This document shows positions 35,263-47,800 of a stretch of DNA of 64,000 bases, one piece after another. The translations under genes and the position numbers were made by a program. The stretch is from Sinonovacula constricta. Taxonomy: Eukaryota; Mollusca; Bivalvia; Cardiida; Solecurtidae. The stretch lies in contig CM017555.1 in NCBI GenBank assembly GCA_007844125.1, forward strand, positions 21,721,669 to 21,785,668, given 5' to 3'. How positions within the stretch are numbered: position 1 is the stretch's first letter; the number at the start of each line of letters is the position of its first letter. Under the pieces are notes generated by a model. It was given only the letters and a program-made list of their open reading frames with translations. It was not told the DNA's origin and made no database searches.

Positions 35263-35444
35263 TTTACTTTCTATTGATGTAGTCTATTTAAAGTGACTGT
35301 ATTATACATAACTATGCCTTTTATCGTTAGACTATACATGATCTAATCATTATTGAACAACTTTATTTATACCTATGGTCTAGCAAAGTATGCTTGTTTT
35401 ATATTATAACTTTTTTTGCCAGAGGGGGTGGGGATTCCACATGC

Positions 35445-35770
35445 CACAAGAGAGTTATGTGCTCCTTCAAATCCAAATCAGTTGACCTGAAAGTGCAACT
35501 GATAGAGCATTGGCTCCATGTATGTTCGATCTCAGTCTGCAACATACAAAAGTTGATACAAATGTTGTTGGTATAGCTCCTTTGCTAACACTCAGGGTAG
35601 TCTGACATCTGGTCAGCCCGGTGTCAGGATAATCTGACTGGTTGTGGTATCATATGCCAGGTGTTCACAGTATGTTATACACAGTGAAGGCAGCACTCAG
35701 TTTTAAGTGGACACCATTTCCAGATCACTGAAATACTGTTAGTGAGACGATAAACCCAATAAACAAACCT
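35445..35770 (+). mobile_element. tRNA-derived SINE, family B, plus orientation
   Basis: The head is CAACTGATAGAGCATTGGC with a TGTTCGATCTC B-box; the body includes GGTCAGCCCGGTGTCAGGAT and GTGGACACCATTTCCAGATC. The tail is ACGATAAACCCAATAAAC. It lies in the RPL19-RRAGC intergenic region. Confidence 0.75.
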
Positions 35771-36954
35771 AAATCTCACACTCACTCTGCTCTAGATATT
35801 GATAATAGATATCTGTCTATTATCAATTATCTTAACAACATGTTTGTAGCTCCAATAAACCTTTTTAATTAGATAGTTAATTTAAATGACCGATAGATCT
35901 GTAACTATTATGATATTTACAATTTGAACAATAGTTTTACAATATATTATACTTCTTTATCTAAAACATTTTTAAGATAGCAAAATATTCTATCAAGCAC
36001 TCAAATCATCTAAGCATCTAGTGCAACATGATTATAAAAAGACAATATTATAAAGATGCAGTTATACATGTTCTGCCATGATTTAACAATTATATTTCAG
36101 CATGTGCATGTATCCATAAAGTCTTATCTGTTATCAACACAATTAAGTACATGTACACCATTATATTAAACTTAGACTGTATAGAATGAAATATGAACTT
36201 TCTATTATACAGATCCCTTACAACATTTACAAACATTCAAATTCATACGGCTTTTTAGAAAATCTTTTACATTCATAAATATGCACTTAACTTTTTTTAT
36301 GGAATAACAACTACTTACAGTAAGACACAGAAAATATACAAAAGAAAAATCTAACGTAACCAAAAATAAACAATTCAATATCAATAATTCAGATATATCA
36401 ATTTAATCAAATACACATCTCATTAAAGGTGGTATCCAATTGTTTGCCTGTATAAAATAAAGGTAACAGTATCTAACTTTAATATTGGGGAATTTGGACA
36501 TATTTTAAACATAAACCCATACTTTAGTCTTAATAAAGATGATTTTGAACACAAACTGTATTTTTAGTACTAAATGTGAAAAAAATCACTCTAAATGTTC
36601 ATTCTTTCCAACTCTATAAAAGGGGCAATAGTAGTCTGTGCTAAAGATAGATATAGATATTGGAGCGGATTACCCAGGTGACTATATAGCATAATTGCAG
36701 AAGTAGATGGTCACATGGTTTTCTATGTTTAAAAATAACTTATCTCTGCAACATGGCTCAAATATAAAACACCTGTTTGCAGGGATGAGTGGTGATTTAT
36801 GCTATACTGTTCATACAGATCTAGGGCATAAATGAACAGCATTTTGCAGGACATTTTCAGGTAATAATGACTTAGTTCGTTATTTGAGAAATAATGTTTA
36901 GTCAAAACTATCAAATATCACCTTTATTATTACATGTATTCCATATATCATTTC

Positions 36955-37345
36955 TTTATTCACCAAACTTAGCAGATACACAATTCATTAACACTTTTCC
37001 ATTTATCAAGCTTCTCAGATACACAATTCATTAATATTGTTCTATTCATCAAGCTTCTCAGATACACAATTCATTAACTTTATTCTACTCATCAAGCTTC
37101 TCAGATGCACAATGCATTAATATTGTTCTATTCATCAAGCATCTCAGATACACAATTCATTAACATTGTTCTACTCATCAAGCTTCTCAGATACACAATT
37201 CATTAACTTTATTCTACTCATCAAGCTTCTCAGATACACAATTCATTAACTTTATTCTACTCATCAAGCTACTCAGATTTGCAATTCATCAACATTATTC
37301 CATTTATTGGAATAACAGATGTACAATTAATTAACATTATTCCAT
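36955..37345 (+). repeat. 43-bp minisatellite, about 8-9 copies
   Basis: The landmark AGATACACAATTCATTAA recurs at 36974, 37017, 37060, 37103, 37146, 37189, 37232 and 37275, exactly 43 bases apart. The unit also has CTACTCATCAAGCTTCTC. The last copies decay toward 37345. Confidence 0.93.
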
Positions 37346-37499
37346 TTATATAGCCAATCAGCAAGACAGTTTTTTATTTCAACAAACATTGCATAAATTC
37401 TACTACATGTTAACACTGAAAAAGTAGAATAAATATTTTGAAATACATTGTACTGCATTCAGTGTACAACCCCACCATCGATGCTTAAACTATCTATCA

Positions 37500-37865
37500 T
37501 ATTAATTAATAAATAAACATACTTGAGGCTTGAACTACCAGGATATCTAACGTTATCATAAAAAAACATATATAGTTCCTTAACTGTCTATCTTGATCAT
37601 AATCATCATAAATGGAGCATAAACTTAAATGATCTATATTTATCATAATCAGTTATCTGTATTTATCATAATCAACATGACTGTAGCTTAAACTATTCAT
37701 CTTTATAATAATCAACATAAATGGAGTTTAAACAGATACCTGTTTATCATACTCTACATAAATGGAGCTTATATAAATGTTTATCATAATGTAAATAAGC
37801 AGAGCTTAAACTATATTTATTTAGTATAATCAACATAAATATAGCTTCAACTGTCATTATCATAA
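37500..37865 (+). repeat. Degenerate tandem region next to the minisatellite
   Basis: The phrases ATCATAATCAACATAAATGG and AGCTTAAACT recur at irregular spacings of roughly 45-60 bases. The pattern is too eroded for a firm unit. Confidence 0.5.
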
Positions 37866-40094
37866 AGATCAGAAACAAAATTGATTCAAATCCAGGTAGA
37901 AAAGTGCAGGCACATGATTCATCATGCCCGAGTCTGAGGTCAAAGATATCCTGTGTTCAACATTTCCCCAACAAGTGCTCCCCAGTGTCATCTATCCCTA
38001 ACATTCATTGAATTGACACAAATGGCCTTAAAGCGATCCTGTTAACTTTGGCTTAGGACTACATGTGTATTTTGATAGACAAAAGTTACTTTCTATTTAA
38101 ACTTCTTTTGTATTGTACAGAAAGTGTGCAATAATATCGGATTACAGGTAACAAAAATGACAAGAGCAAGAAACGTTACTTACAATGATAATGCCGCTAC
38201 AGAATCAAGCTGAAACATGTTTTCGAGCTTAAAGGGATGCACTTTCTAATAGTATGTGCAAAGTCTTTAAGTACACGTCAGTATGATAAATGAGTTTCAT
38301 TGAATACCTGTAAAATGCCTAAGTTATGGAATGAGATACTAGTATATATCATAAGTAGCCATAAGGAATAACCTTAAATATAGCAGAATTAGTAATTTAT
38401 AAACAATAAATGTAAATATGACATATAATATGACCTTGACATTAATGGTTGAATTTGTAAGTGCTAAATGTATGGGCAACACATCTTCAAGTGTAATTCT
38501 ATATGATGGTGAAGTTTGATTAAAGAACTGTACAAATTATGGCCAAGAAACATAACAGAGATGGGGATGGACACATGAACATACAGATGCACAGACTTAC
38601 AATGCAGTGAAATACAAGCTCTTTGCGGCCTAGAATGGGTGTTTATCAATTTTAAACTCTGTTAAAAACAAACCGTTGTTTAAGTTTTTTCTTGTTTTGG
38701 ACTTTTATATTTTTTTCTTCATATGGTAAACTTAAAAGGTAAATTGGAGTTGCTTTTTTGTTTTATGTCAAAATAAACAGTAAGATGTTCAATCATTTTC
38801 TTAAATTTCAAGTCCAGAATAAGACTTAAAATGAAAATTTTAAATTAAAATCTAAAAGGGTTGCCTAAATACAACACATTACTAACCTTCTGACGACTTG
38901 CTGTAGTCCTTCCCGAGGTTTTTAGAACAGGTATGTATGTCAGAACACCTCAGATAGTATTTTTTTTTTATACCACTGGGGTGTAAGTTGCTGCTTACAG
39001 CAAGTCATTTAAAAGAAAGCCTTGATAAAACAAAACACACTGGTTATATTTCTCTTTGCTGCAGTATCATCTACCATTTTGAAAATCATGTGACCACCAT
39101 GGAGATTTGCTAGTGAACATTGGTATTGGCATCAATGTAAGAAATATTCTTTATGATTCAAATTAAATGACATCCAATTTATTTTTAAAATGTAAACATT
39201 ACTATGACTTTAATTGAATAATAAAACTCAAATGGTATACTATTTATTTTTTAAAAATGAAAATGTCCATCACGCCCATTGACAATTTTCTATTTTGGTG
39301 GCAGAGGTTACTGTGATCTGAAAAGCGACGATCTCTGATGTGGTGACTGGCAATATCCATTTCCCCTTATTTAGCGGGATAGCTTGTCAACATAAAATTG
39401 ACCTACATACCATAGTGGTTATATTGACATAACATATAGGTTGTATAAGAACATTAGGCCATCTATGTGTATATCAAGTCCATGCAAAATATTCTAAGTA
39501 TAAATGAACCAAGTTCTCAAATCTCAGTCTTATTAGGGTTATAAGGATTTTTTTTTCTTATTTATATTTCATGATGTATTCAGTTGTGTTACATTTTTGA
39601 AGTTGCTCCAACCAACTTAAATGGTTTAATGCTTATCATGCTGCATTTGATTATAAGCAATACAAGTTAGTAGATATTTGCAAATTATATGCCAAGGTAC
39701 CGACAAATATTGCTAGAGAATCAGCTGCAAACAATGTATATTCTGATGGGACAGATCCCAGTGAGAGCTGCTTGATCAGTATCTACCATTGGATCTTAAC
39801 AATTCAACCTAAGCAGGCTGAGAGTTACATTCGGATGGTTATGCAGCATACAGTTTCAAGGTCTGTTCTTTATTCACTTGGCATTTATTTTGAGCAAAAT
39901 ATCTTATGATCATGTAGATATATCCCTGAAATATACTCAGCATTGAAATTAAAATGGGGTCATTAAAACAAAAATATGTTTTTATATGTTTTAAATATGT
40001 TTACCCTCAACTTCCTTGATTGGTTAATATCCAGAGTTTCAGATAAGAGGAATAAGTATGTTTTTGTGTTATATATCCTATAATTCTCTACCCA

Positions 40095-40568
40095 AACCCT
40101 ATACTGCTGGTACACATTAGAATTGTCACATTGAGATGATTCTAATACGTACCAGGTATATAGAGTTGGGACGAGAAATAAAGGAGTTAGGCCTAAAGTG
40201 TAGGAGCACATTGGAGTTGTAACAATGAGATGTTAGTAATGAATACCAGTTATATAGAGTTTGGAGGAGACATAAAGGAGTTAGCCCTAAAGTGTAGGTG
40301 CACATTGGAGTTGTCACAATGAGATGTTAGTAATGAATACCAGTTATATAGAGTTTGGAGGAGACATAAAGGAGTTAGCCCTAAAGTGTAGGTGCACATT
40401 GGAGTTGTAACAATGAGATGTTAGTAATGAATACCAGTTATATAGAGTTTGGAGGAGAAATAAAGGAGTTAGCCCTAAAGTGTAGGTGCACATTGGAGTT
40501 GTCACAATGAGATGTTAGTAATGAATACCAGTTATATAGAGTTTGGAGGAGAAATAAAGGAGTTAGCA
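40095..40568 (+). repeat. 94-bp tandem array, 5 copies
   Basis: The landmark CACATTGGAGTTGT (first copy CACATTAGAATTGT) starts at 40113, 40207, 40301, 40395 and 40489, steps of exactly 94. The last three units are nearly identical and the first is clearly older. The unit carries GAATACCAGTTATATAGAG and AAAGGAGTTAGCCCTAAAG. Confidence 0.94.
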
Positions 40569-42029
40569 GGAGTTGCACTATCTTATCCTGAGATCTGAAT
40601 ATTCATTATAATTAGGTTAATACCTCATGCAAATGAAATTAGGCAAGAATTTTTTCTCAACATTTTCGGATGGATAATTATGCAACTTTTTATAAACAAT
40701 TATCATGAAAATTAATTAAAATACATATTGTTTTTTTGCAAGTTATGAGGGATGAAGACATTTTTACGTCTTGATCAATGACGGGCCAGTTTTTGTTGGC
40801 TGATATAACAATGTTGTATGCATAATTATGACATTAACTAAAGATTTTATGTACACTGTATTATGTTGTATAAATGCCCCTGAAGCCATGTCATTAACTT
40901 TTGTATTGCTATGGAGTATGGCCATTTTTAGTCAACATAAACTTAATCAATCGTTCAACACTGAAACGAGGAGAAATAAAATATATACAAGCTACAACAA
41001 ATTGTTTATTGATAACATAGTCAATATCATACATGATTAAATTGCAATACCTAAAATTTAGGAAATGAATAAATGTTGTCCTAATGAGTTTATACACATG
41101 ATTTGCAGCTACTTGTATTATGATCTGCAACAGTTTATAAATACAAGTGAAAAAATCAAATGTTTTCTTTACAAAATGTAGTTTTCTTACAGATTATAAT
41201 GATTACAAATATGTTACTTAATGCAGTGTTGAAAGAAATTTCACACACATTTCTTTTTATAAACCACTAACATATCAGTATGGTATAACAGCAAAACTTA
41301 AAATATATTAATGAGAATTATGGGTGTTACTAATTGATGCTATATTTAAAGCAATATATCAGTTGTTTGCAAGGAAAGTGAATTAATTTTATTTAAAAAA
41401 CAAACAAAAAACTCCCAACAAAGTAGTAGATGAAAAAATGTAGAACATATACAGCCAACACACTACAGGTAAAGGGAGGTACCTTTACAATGTTGAGAAG
41501 ACGCAAGATAGTAGACTTGTTAAATACTACCATATGTAATATACAAACTATGCATGTAAAAAATGCAGGCAACAAAAATAGATAGCACTTTAATGCACTA
41601 AAAAGCTCAGAATCTGAAGATATAACTATTTGTTTTTGTTTTACAGAATTCATTTTTTTTTTGTAAATCAATCCAAAGCAAACTGCCCTGGATGCAAACT
41701 CTCTTATATAGTGTATTATAGGTTAGTATTTAACGAAACATTTCAAAGCAAGCAACTATCACTGGTTGCATTGAAATGGTTAAAAAAAATAAGATGGCCA
41801 ATTAAACATTTAAATCTCAAGCTGCATCAGTGATTAAAATTTATGAAAAACATAATTTTGTAAGAGAATTAATTTTCAATATAAGATGAATGTACAAATG
41901 TACGAAAAATATACATCAAGAGTAAACTAATCCTTACATATGCCTTTGATATTTAAGTAAAATTCCAGGTTAATACTAATTGACTAGAAACGGGTTGAAA
42001 TTTAGAATTTAATGACCAGATATTTAAAT

Positions 42030-42200
42030 TGGGCTTGGGATTGTCAAAAAAAAGTTCACAGGGACCTGATTACTCAAAAAAAGTTAACAAGCATCCAATT
42101 GGTTTGAAAATGTTATTAAGCATCTGACTGGTCAGAAAAAGTTATCAAGAAATTGATTAGTCAAATGCTAATTATTAAACATGAACCTGTCCAAAAAAAT
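42030..42200 (+). repeat. Degenerate 29-30-bp tandem repeat
   Basis: Units such as AAGCATCCAATTGGTTTG (42089), AAGCATCTGACTGGTCAG (42118) and AAGAAATTGATTAGTCAA (42147) are spaced by 29 bases, each followed by an AAAAAGTTAT-like stretch. It lies downstream of RRAGC. Confidence 0.7.
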
Positions 42201-44135
42201 GCATATATTTGAGAATTGTATCATCATTTGTAAACATAGTTCATTCCTAGTCTGAAAGTTAATCCAAAATTTTAAAATCATCCAAAAATGTTGTTTATTT
42301 TTATTGACCAGGGCATTGTGATTAATCATCAATCATGATATTGAATTTTGTTTTAGCGAGGATATGTTTGCAGTTTAGCTACTTTTTTTATCTATAAATC
42401 AATATCTGCTTTGCTGATTTTGTAACAAAATCCTCATAACAGGTATTACGTAAAATAATTGTTGATGTATGTATATCAGAGGTAGCTACAATTTAAATTA
42501 AGCAAAAAAAACAAACAAACATGCTCACATTAAAGATGCATCTAAAATGTACTGTCAAAAAACACTGTTAAAGGCAAAAGCAAGACCTGCTGGGATTTGT
42601 GTGCTGTGTCACACAAAAAATGTTTTATAATTGAAATTTGTTTTATACAAAAGACCTTTCCAAACATGAGGTCAACTTTCACAAAGTCAATGCAAAAATG
42701 TCGCCAAATTCTCCTAGCAGCCACTTGACCACCTGATAGAAACTACAGAAACCCTACAAGAGGCCCATGGTAATTAAATGTTGAGCTGGAGTCTGAGACC
42801 AACCGCAAGCAGCAAAAATACATCACTGTTAGCTGGTCTATTTTATTAATTATTCAACAAATTGCAGCATTTCCTTATTATAATTATAATAATAGTTTCA
42901 CCTAATTATTAACATTTTAATAGCAGTTATATTTTAATGGAAGACACCACTAGAAGAGTAAGTTTATATGATTTATTTGTAAGTGCCCTGGCTTTAGGTA
43001 CATGACTCGAGGACCACACAAGTGGCAAATCTTACGGTATGTATTTAAATCATTGCATCACTATCGAAACCAAGCACTGTCAAGTTTGTAAAAAATGTAT
43101 ACTCATGACATCCATTGCCACTTGAACAATTCAGAAATATTCTATGTTGTTGAGGTACAAAATGAACTAAAAATAGTTGAAAAGAGCTGCAATGCCTTTC
43201 TCCAAAACTAATGACAATATATTCTTCTGAAGGACATCATGTACCATATACGCTTCTCATGTATTGATCATAGTTACTATTTTATTAAATTATTTATTGT
43301 CGGTCAACAAAGCTTTTGAGAACAAAGCAAAATGATAATAATAATAATGATAAAATGCCAATTTATTAAACCAAGTGAGAACAAGATGCTTAAAAGGATT
43401 GTGCATACTTTGACATGTTTCTACTTTCCTTAAACAGATTTTTTGTTCGAGTTTATACTAATATTTGAAACCGCTATTATGTCATTTTATGTAAAATTAT
43501 TTCTTCAGACTGGTTGACAAAAAAAAAATGGTCAGACTTTACCTCATATTGATCAACCTCTCTGAATAAGAACAGTTCAAGTCATGGGTTTTAGATGTCC
43601 AATGCCCCTTAGCTTCTTCTTATTCTAATTTCTTTTAGTATGTGCTTTGTCTAATGTCCCTTAAAATGGGCTTTGCACGTCTTTTAGTATTAGTATGTCC
43701 GATGTAGTTAAGTATGTGCTATGCCCCCTATCTTTTATTATCTGCTATGTTCCAATGTCTTAAGCACATGCTTTGCCAAATGTCTGTTAATATGTGCTAT
43801 GTGCAAGGTCATAGAAACAAGTGATATATTATACATGCTGCTGAGTAGTTTGCTGTTGAATATTGTCAATGGCAGAGGGAGTTTATTTTGATTTTCACCC
43901 TATTTAATACAGAATTGTAACAATCGAATCTGAATATCAAAGGAAGTCCTGACATAGGGTTTATAAAAACGATGTGTAAACAAAAATGTATATACACATT
44001 TGAACTGGATTGGGACACAGGTACAAAAGAAACACTGAGATGTGACATTCCTTGCACTTATAAGAAGGCTCAAGATTGATTGTAGAATACTTGCTAGACA
44101 TTAGGCCGACGCTATGGCAGGGTCAGAAATTCTCA

Positions 44136-44219
44136 GTTATCTCTTTACTGATACACCATTTACCTCTTTGATTTAAAACATGCAGGACCTCAATGGTGTT
44201 TCCAGCAAGTAAAGGGTTA
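44136..44219. mobile_element. Short MITE, eroded left end
   Basis: The right end GGTGTTTCCAGCAAGTAAAG plus GGTTA matches the copies at 19.0 and 35.2 kb. The left end keeps only CTCTTTACTG and ACACCATTTA. It lies in the downstream flank or 3'UTR of RRAGC. Confidence 0.6.
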
Positions 44220-44657
44220 TTCCAAGGTGGACAACAGGATTATCTCCCATGACAAACCAACAGTACCAGCAGAGTCTGTCATTCACTAAGGGTATAGACA
44301 TAAACATAAAATGGTGTAAAAACTCACAGACCAGTATATGTACCTCAGAAACTAAACAAGAAATATCTTGATTTTAGGTCCAAAGGAGAGATCGGTAAAA
44401 AGATGACTATTCCCGAATACCATGTCAAGATTCCTGGAAAATAAAAAATTCAATGTCTTCACGATTTTTTTTTTATCAACAAAAACCTACATTTAAACAT
44501 TAAGCTACCGTAATTAAATAAGTTGGTAAGCTGCAAAAACTATCAGTCAGGAATGCAGGGCTTGAGCAAATTTCCACCCATGCTATGAGGCTAGAAGTGT
44601 ATTTTTGCAGTGAAAGTACAGTTCTTGAACAAGCTTGACAATGTAGCTAAGATGATC

Positions 44658-44803
44658 TCAGACTTGTTTCTTCACAGGTGACATGCTTCCCCCGTCAATA
44701 ATTCCATTTGGCGTAACATCATTTTTCAGTCCAGCCTTTTTCCGCAACTCAAACACATCCTGGATCGCACCACGGAAACACAGGAAATTGTAGTCTATCA
44801 AAC
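44658..44803 (-). CDS. RRAGC: RRAGC coding exon 10 with stop
   Basis: Encodes residues 326-373: [20 protein letters not shown], as in RagC/D, followed by a divergent tail of about 25 residues ending in SPVKKQV and TAA. The acceptor is TTTTTCCAG. The tail differs in length and sequence from the human proteins, which is usual for this end. Confidence 0.95.
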
Positions 44804-47800
44804 CTGGAAAAACAGTGAACAAAAATAAAAAAAGTAAATGAGAAAAATACAATTAATATTTTTGTTTATTTTGTTTATTTACTTAAGGAATTTAAGAAGA
44901 AAACTTAATAATTAAAAATATGTACATAGAGGAGTTTAAAACATTTAAACATGGCTGTATTGTAGTTTCAAAAAAAGGTCATCTTCACAATGCATTAATA
45001 AAGAAATATCTAAAATCTATGTTCGAAAAAGATATATTAATGTATTGCAGGTTTGCAGACCTGTTGATGTTAAAACCCATCTTGCAGACAGTTAAGTGCC
45101 AGATCCCCCCTTTATACCCCTTTTCTCTCTCTCTCTCTCTCTCTCTACAGTAAAATGTCACCTAACTTACCATGCCACAAATGCAACCATGCCACTATTA
45201 AGACCAATTTCATAATTACAAACTACGTGGGTTCTTTATTCAATGAAAAATCTGACTACAATAACGGGCATGCCTCTAATCCAGCATTATGACCAGTTCC
45301 TCTTATCGTGTATTTCTTATGTACATTCAGACCATAACTGCCACCATTTTGATCAAAAGAACAAGTCACCCGTGGTGTAAATTGCACTTGCTTATTGGCA
45401 AATTAATGCCCTCCAGTGTGTTTTCAATTTATAAATTATGACACCACAACACTCGAGGTCATGATCTTAGTCAGGTAGGCGCTTTTTGACCAGTATAGAG
45501 AAGCACTTTACAAATTGAGTCAATCAAAGAATGTGTGAAAGACAATTAACTTGTCAGTGAGATTGGACAGATTTATTCAGGTAAATAGCACTTTAATTTG
45601 AATGAAGTTGTAATATATTTGTTTGATAGCATTAGTGTCATAATTATACCAAATATTAGTTTAAACGTTGTTTATCTAGAACAGAAACGATCATGTTATT
45701 AGTGTCAATTAAAAATGATACAAATTTTGGAACTTCTTATCCATTGTATTGTTAAGCTCCTGGTTTAATAGTGTAAAAATTTTACGGACATGACAGACAG
45801 CAATGGAAACACATGTACACCATCAGGCTTACTTTTGCAGAGAGGCATTAAGATACTTTCTGCAGTTGAAGCTGTATTATTTCATAAAGGACTCAAGTCC
45901 TGTTGTTCCTTTCATTACTGAATCCGTGGAAATAATGGAGAAAATGACTGAAACACATTGTCAATGTCAAAACAATCAACAAATGACTGCTTCTTTAATG
46001 ACTGTCAATCGTAATCTCCATTGATTTAAATGAGTTAAAATATGTTCATAATATAAATGACAGAGCATAATTATGCTGAAAACATTTTGAAAAGCAGTGC
46101 ATTTGCTTGTTTTTTTTTTGTGTGTTTTACCTCCCTTTTCAATGGTCAGAGAAATATTAAACGAACACTTTGATACATAAACAATGCGCTCACCCAAACT
46201 CTTTATTAAGACCAACTCACTATAAAGACCACTTTGAGTCAGAATGGAAGGTGGTCTTAATAGAGGGAATTTACAGTATAATGTACTGTATATATATATT
46301 CATAAACACACAGTCCATTATACAGTAAATTCCCTCTCTCTCTCTTTCTCTCTCTCTCTTTCTATCTATATATATGTACACATGCAAACACGCACACACA
46401 CTCACACACAGAGTCCAGTCTTACTTGAGCAAGATAGCAAGAGAGAGAGACAGAGAGAAAGACTGAGACAGAGGGAGACACAGAGAGACAGACAGACAGA
46501 GAGACAAGTCAGAGAGACACAGAGAGAGATAAAGTATATAGGTCTAATTAATTGCCATTGTTAATTTCCATAGAATGGTATTATTGACAAAGGTTCGATT
46601 AAAAAGAATGAAAACCAGCTATATTTTATGGAGGAAGACATTTTTTTAAAAATTGTTTGAAAGAACCAATGAAATGCTACAGTTCAGCTGAAATATTAAG
46701 TCTTGAAAATTGTTAAGGAGAAACTTAAGAATTGTTTCACACATTATTTTGGACCGAAAATCATGCAAATGTCAAAATTGATGCTGAATTTGCTGGAGCA
46801 AAAATCACTTGACAGAACAACATTCATGGGAGAAGAGCATACCTTGTCTATCAAAGCTCTCCTCTCTGAGGATACAGACTAGAGCCAGGAACTTGGTTAC
46901 CTCCCTTAGGTACATTACTGTGCCATTGTTCAGTTTGATGGTCGCAGAACTCTCTGTGTTGAAAGCATTCTCATCTTTGGGTCTGCTGAAATAACAACCA
47001 AGGTGACTGTAACATACATCAGCCTTAGCAGTGACACACCTATGGCAGTTATAGCAATATGCAATAAACATTTCTAAGAAATACTAGCAATGCAATGCAA
47101 ATTAGCTGGAAGGCCTTATACATCCTGAGCAGAAAATGAAGTTTTTAAATACACTAAAGGGCTGCAATGTAATAGATTGTGGATTTAATCACTAGTACAA
47201 GGGTACATTCCCCTTTTTTTTTTTTATTTAAGTCCCACACCAAAATATTTTGGGTGATCATTTATCATTGCAACAAAATTATGCAAGAAAACAAATATCT
47301 GGGTAGAACAAATGACAAACCTCATCTCAGCTAGAAGACTACAGCTTCACCCAGACAGTATGAGACTAAGGTGTGACTTACATTGTTTGGTCAAGGCTCT
47401 TTGTTATGCAAGATGTTGAGAATACAGTGATACACACCTTCAAAATCATGTCCTTACTTTGGAAACCATATCATTTCATTACAATGGGAAACAATGAGAA
47501 AAATAAAGTGTCTCCCTTGAAAGATAATATCTGAGGTTGTCCAAATAGCAGGTTATTGTTTTCACTTGGAATCCTTGGACATTTTTGCCTGTTCTTTTGA
47601 AGATGGCAAGATTAAAGTGGAATTTCAGCATAAATTTGATCAAATAAATCAATAAAATGCTTATAGAAATGTTATTTAAATAAAAAATTGCAAGGGTAAA
47701 CTTAAAGAGTATTAGCATAAAAACTAAGTAATCAAAACAAAATTACCTAATTAAGGAAGAATTCAAGGAAGACTATCCACAACTGTTTTTTGTGTATAAT

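Larger units (their letters stand above)
33950..36954. other. Upstream flank of RPL19
   Basis: The first about 300 bases should contain the RPL19 promoter; a CCTTTCCGC pyrimidine motif lies near 34,170 on the minus strand, and no TATA box is evident at the usual distance. The rest holds the short MITE and SINE family B described separately, and AT-rich sequence. Confidence 0.45.
37866..44135. other. Intergenic region between RPL19 and RRAGC, with RRAGC 3' flank
   Basis: Outside the arrays at 40.1 and 42.0 kb, no gene or RNA was recognised. The right part must include the RRAGC 3'UTR. Minus-strand AATAAA hexamers occur (for example near 43,734 and 43,881), but the true 3' end cannot be placed. 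Confidence 0.45.

Noticed and set aside
36955..37345. A CRISPR array with 43-bp period
   Set aside because: The whole 43-base unit is conserved, not alternating repeat and spacer; it is a minisatellite in an animal genome.
42542..42724. Minus-strand ORF starting MAARRIWRHF
   Set aside because: It looks protein-like at the start but has no recognisable family, no splice context and lies in the RRAGC 3' flank; treated as chance.
45148..46275. A TIR transposon from TACAGTAAAATGTC to TTTACAGTATA
   Set aside because: The two ends are direct rather than inverted and match poorly, so no element was called. Only the local 21-bp inverted repeat at 46263-46336 is supported.
46244..46564. Plus-strand ORF of 106 residues rich in Arg, Gln, Glu and Thr
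   Set aside because: It is produced by a compound CT/CA/GA microsatellite.
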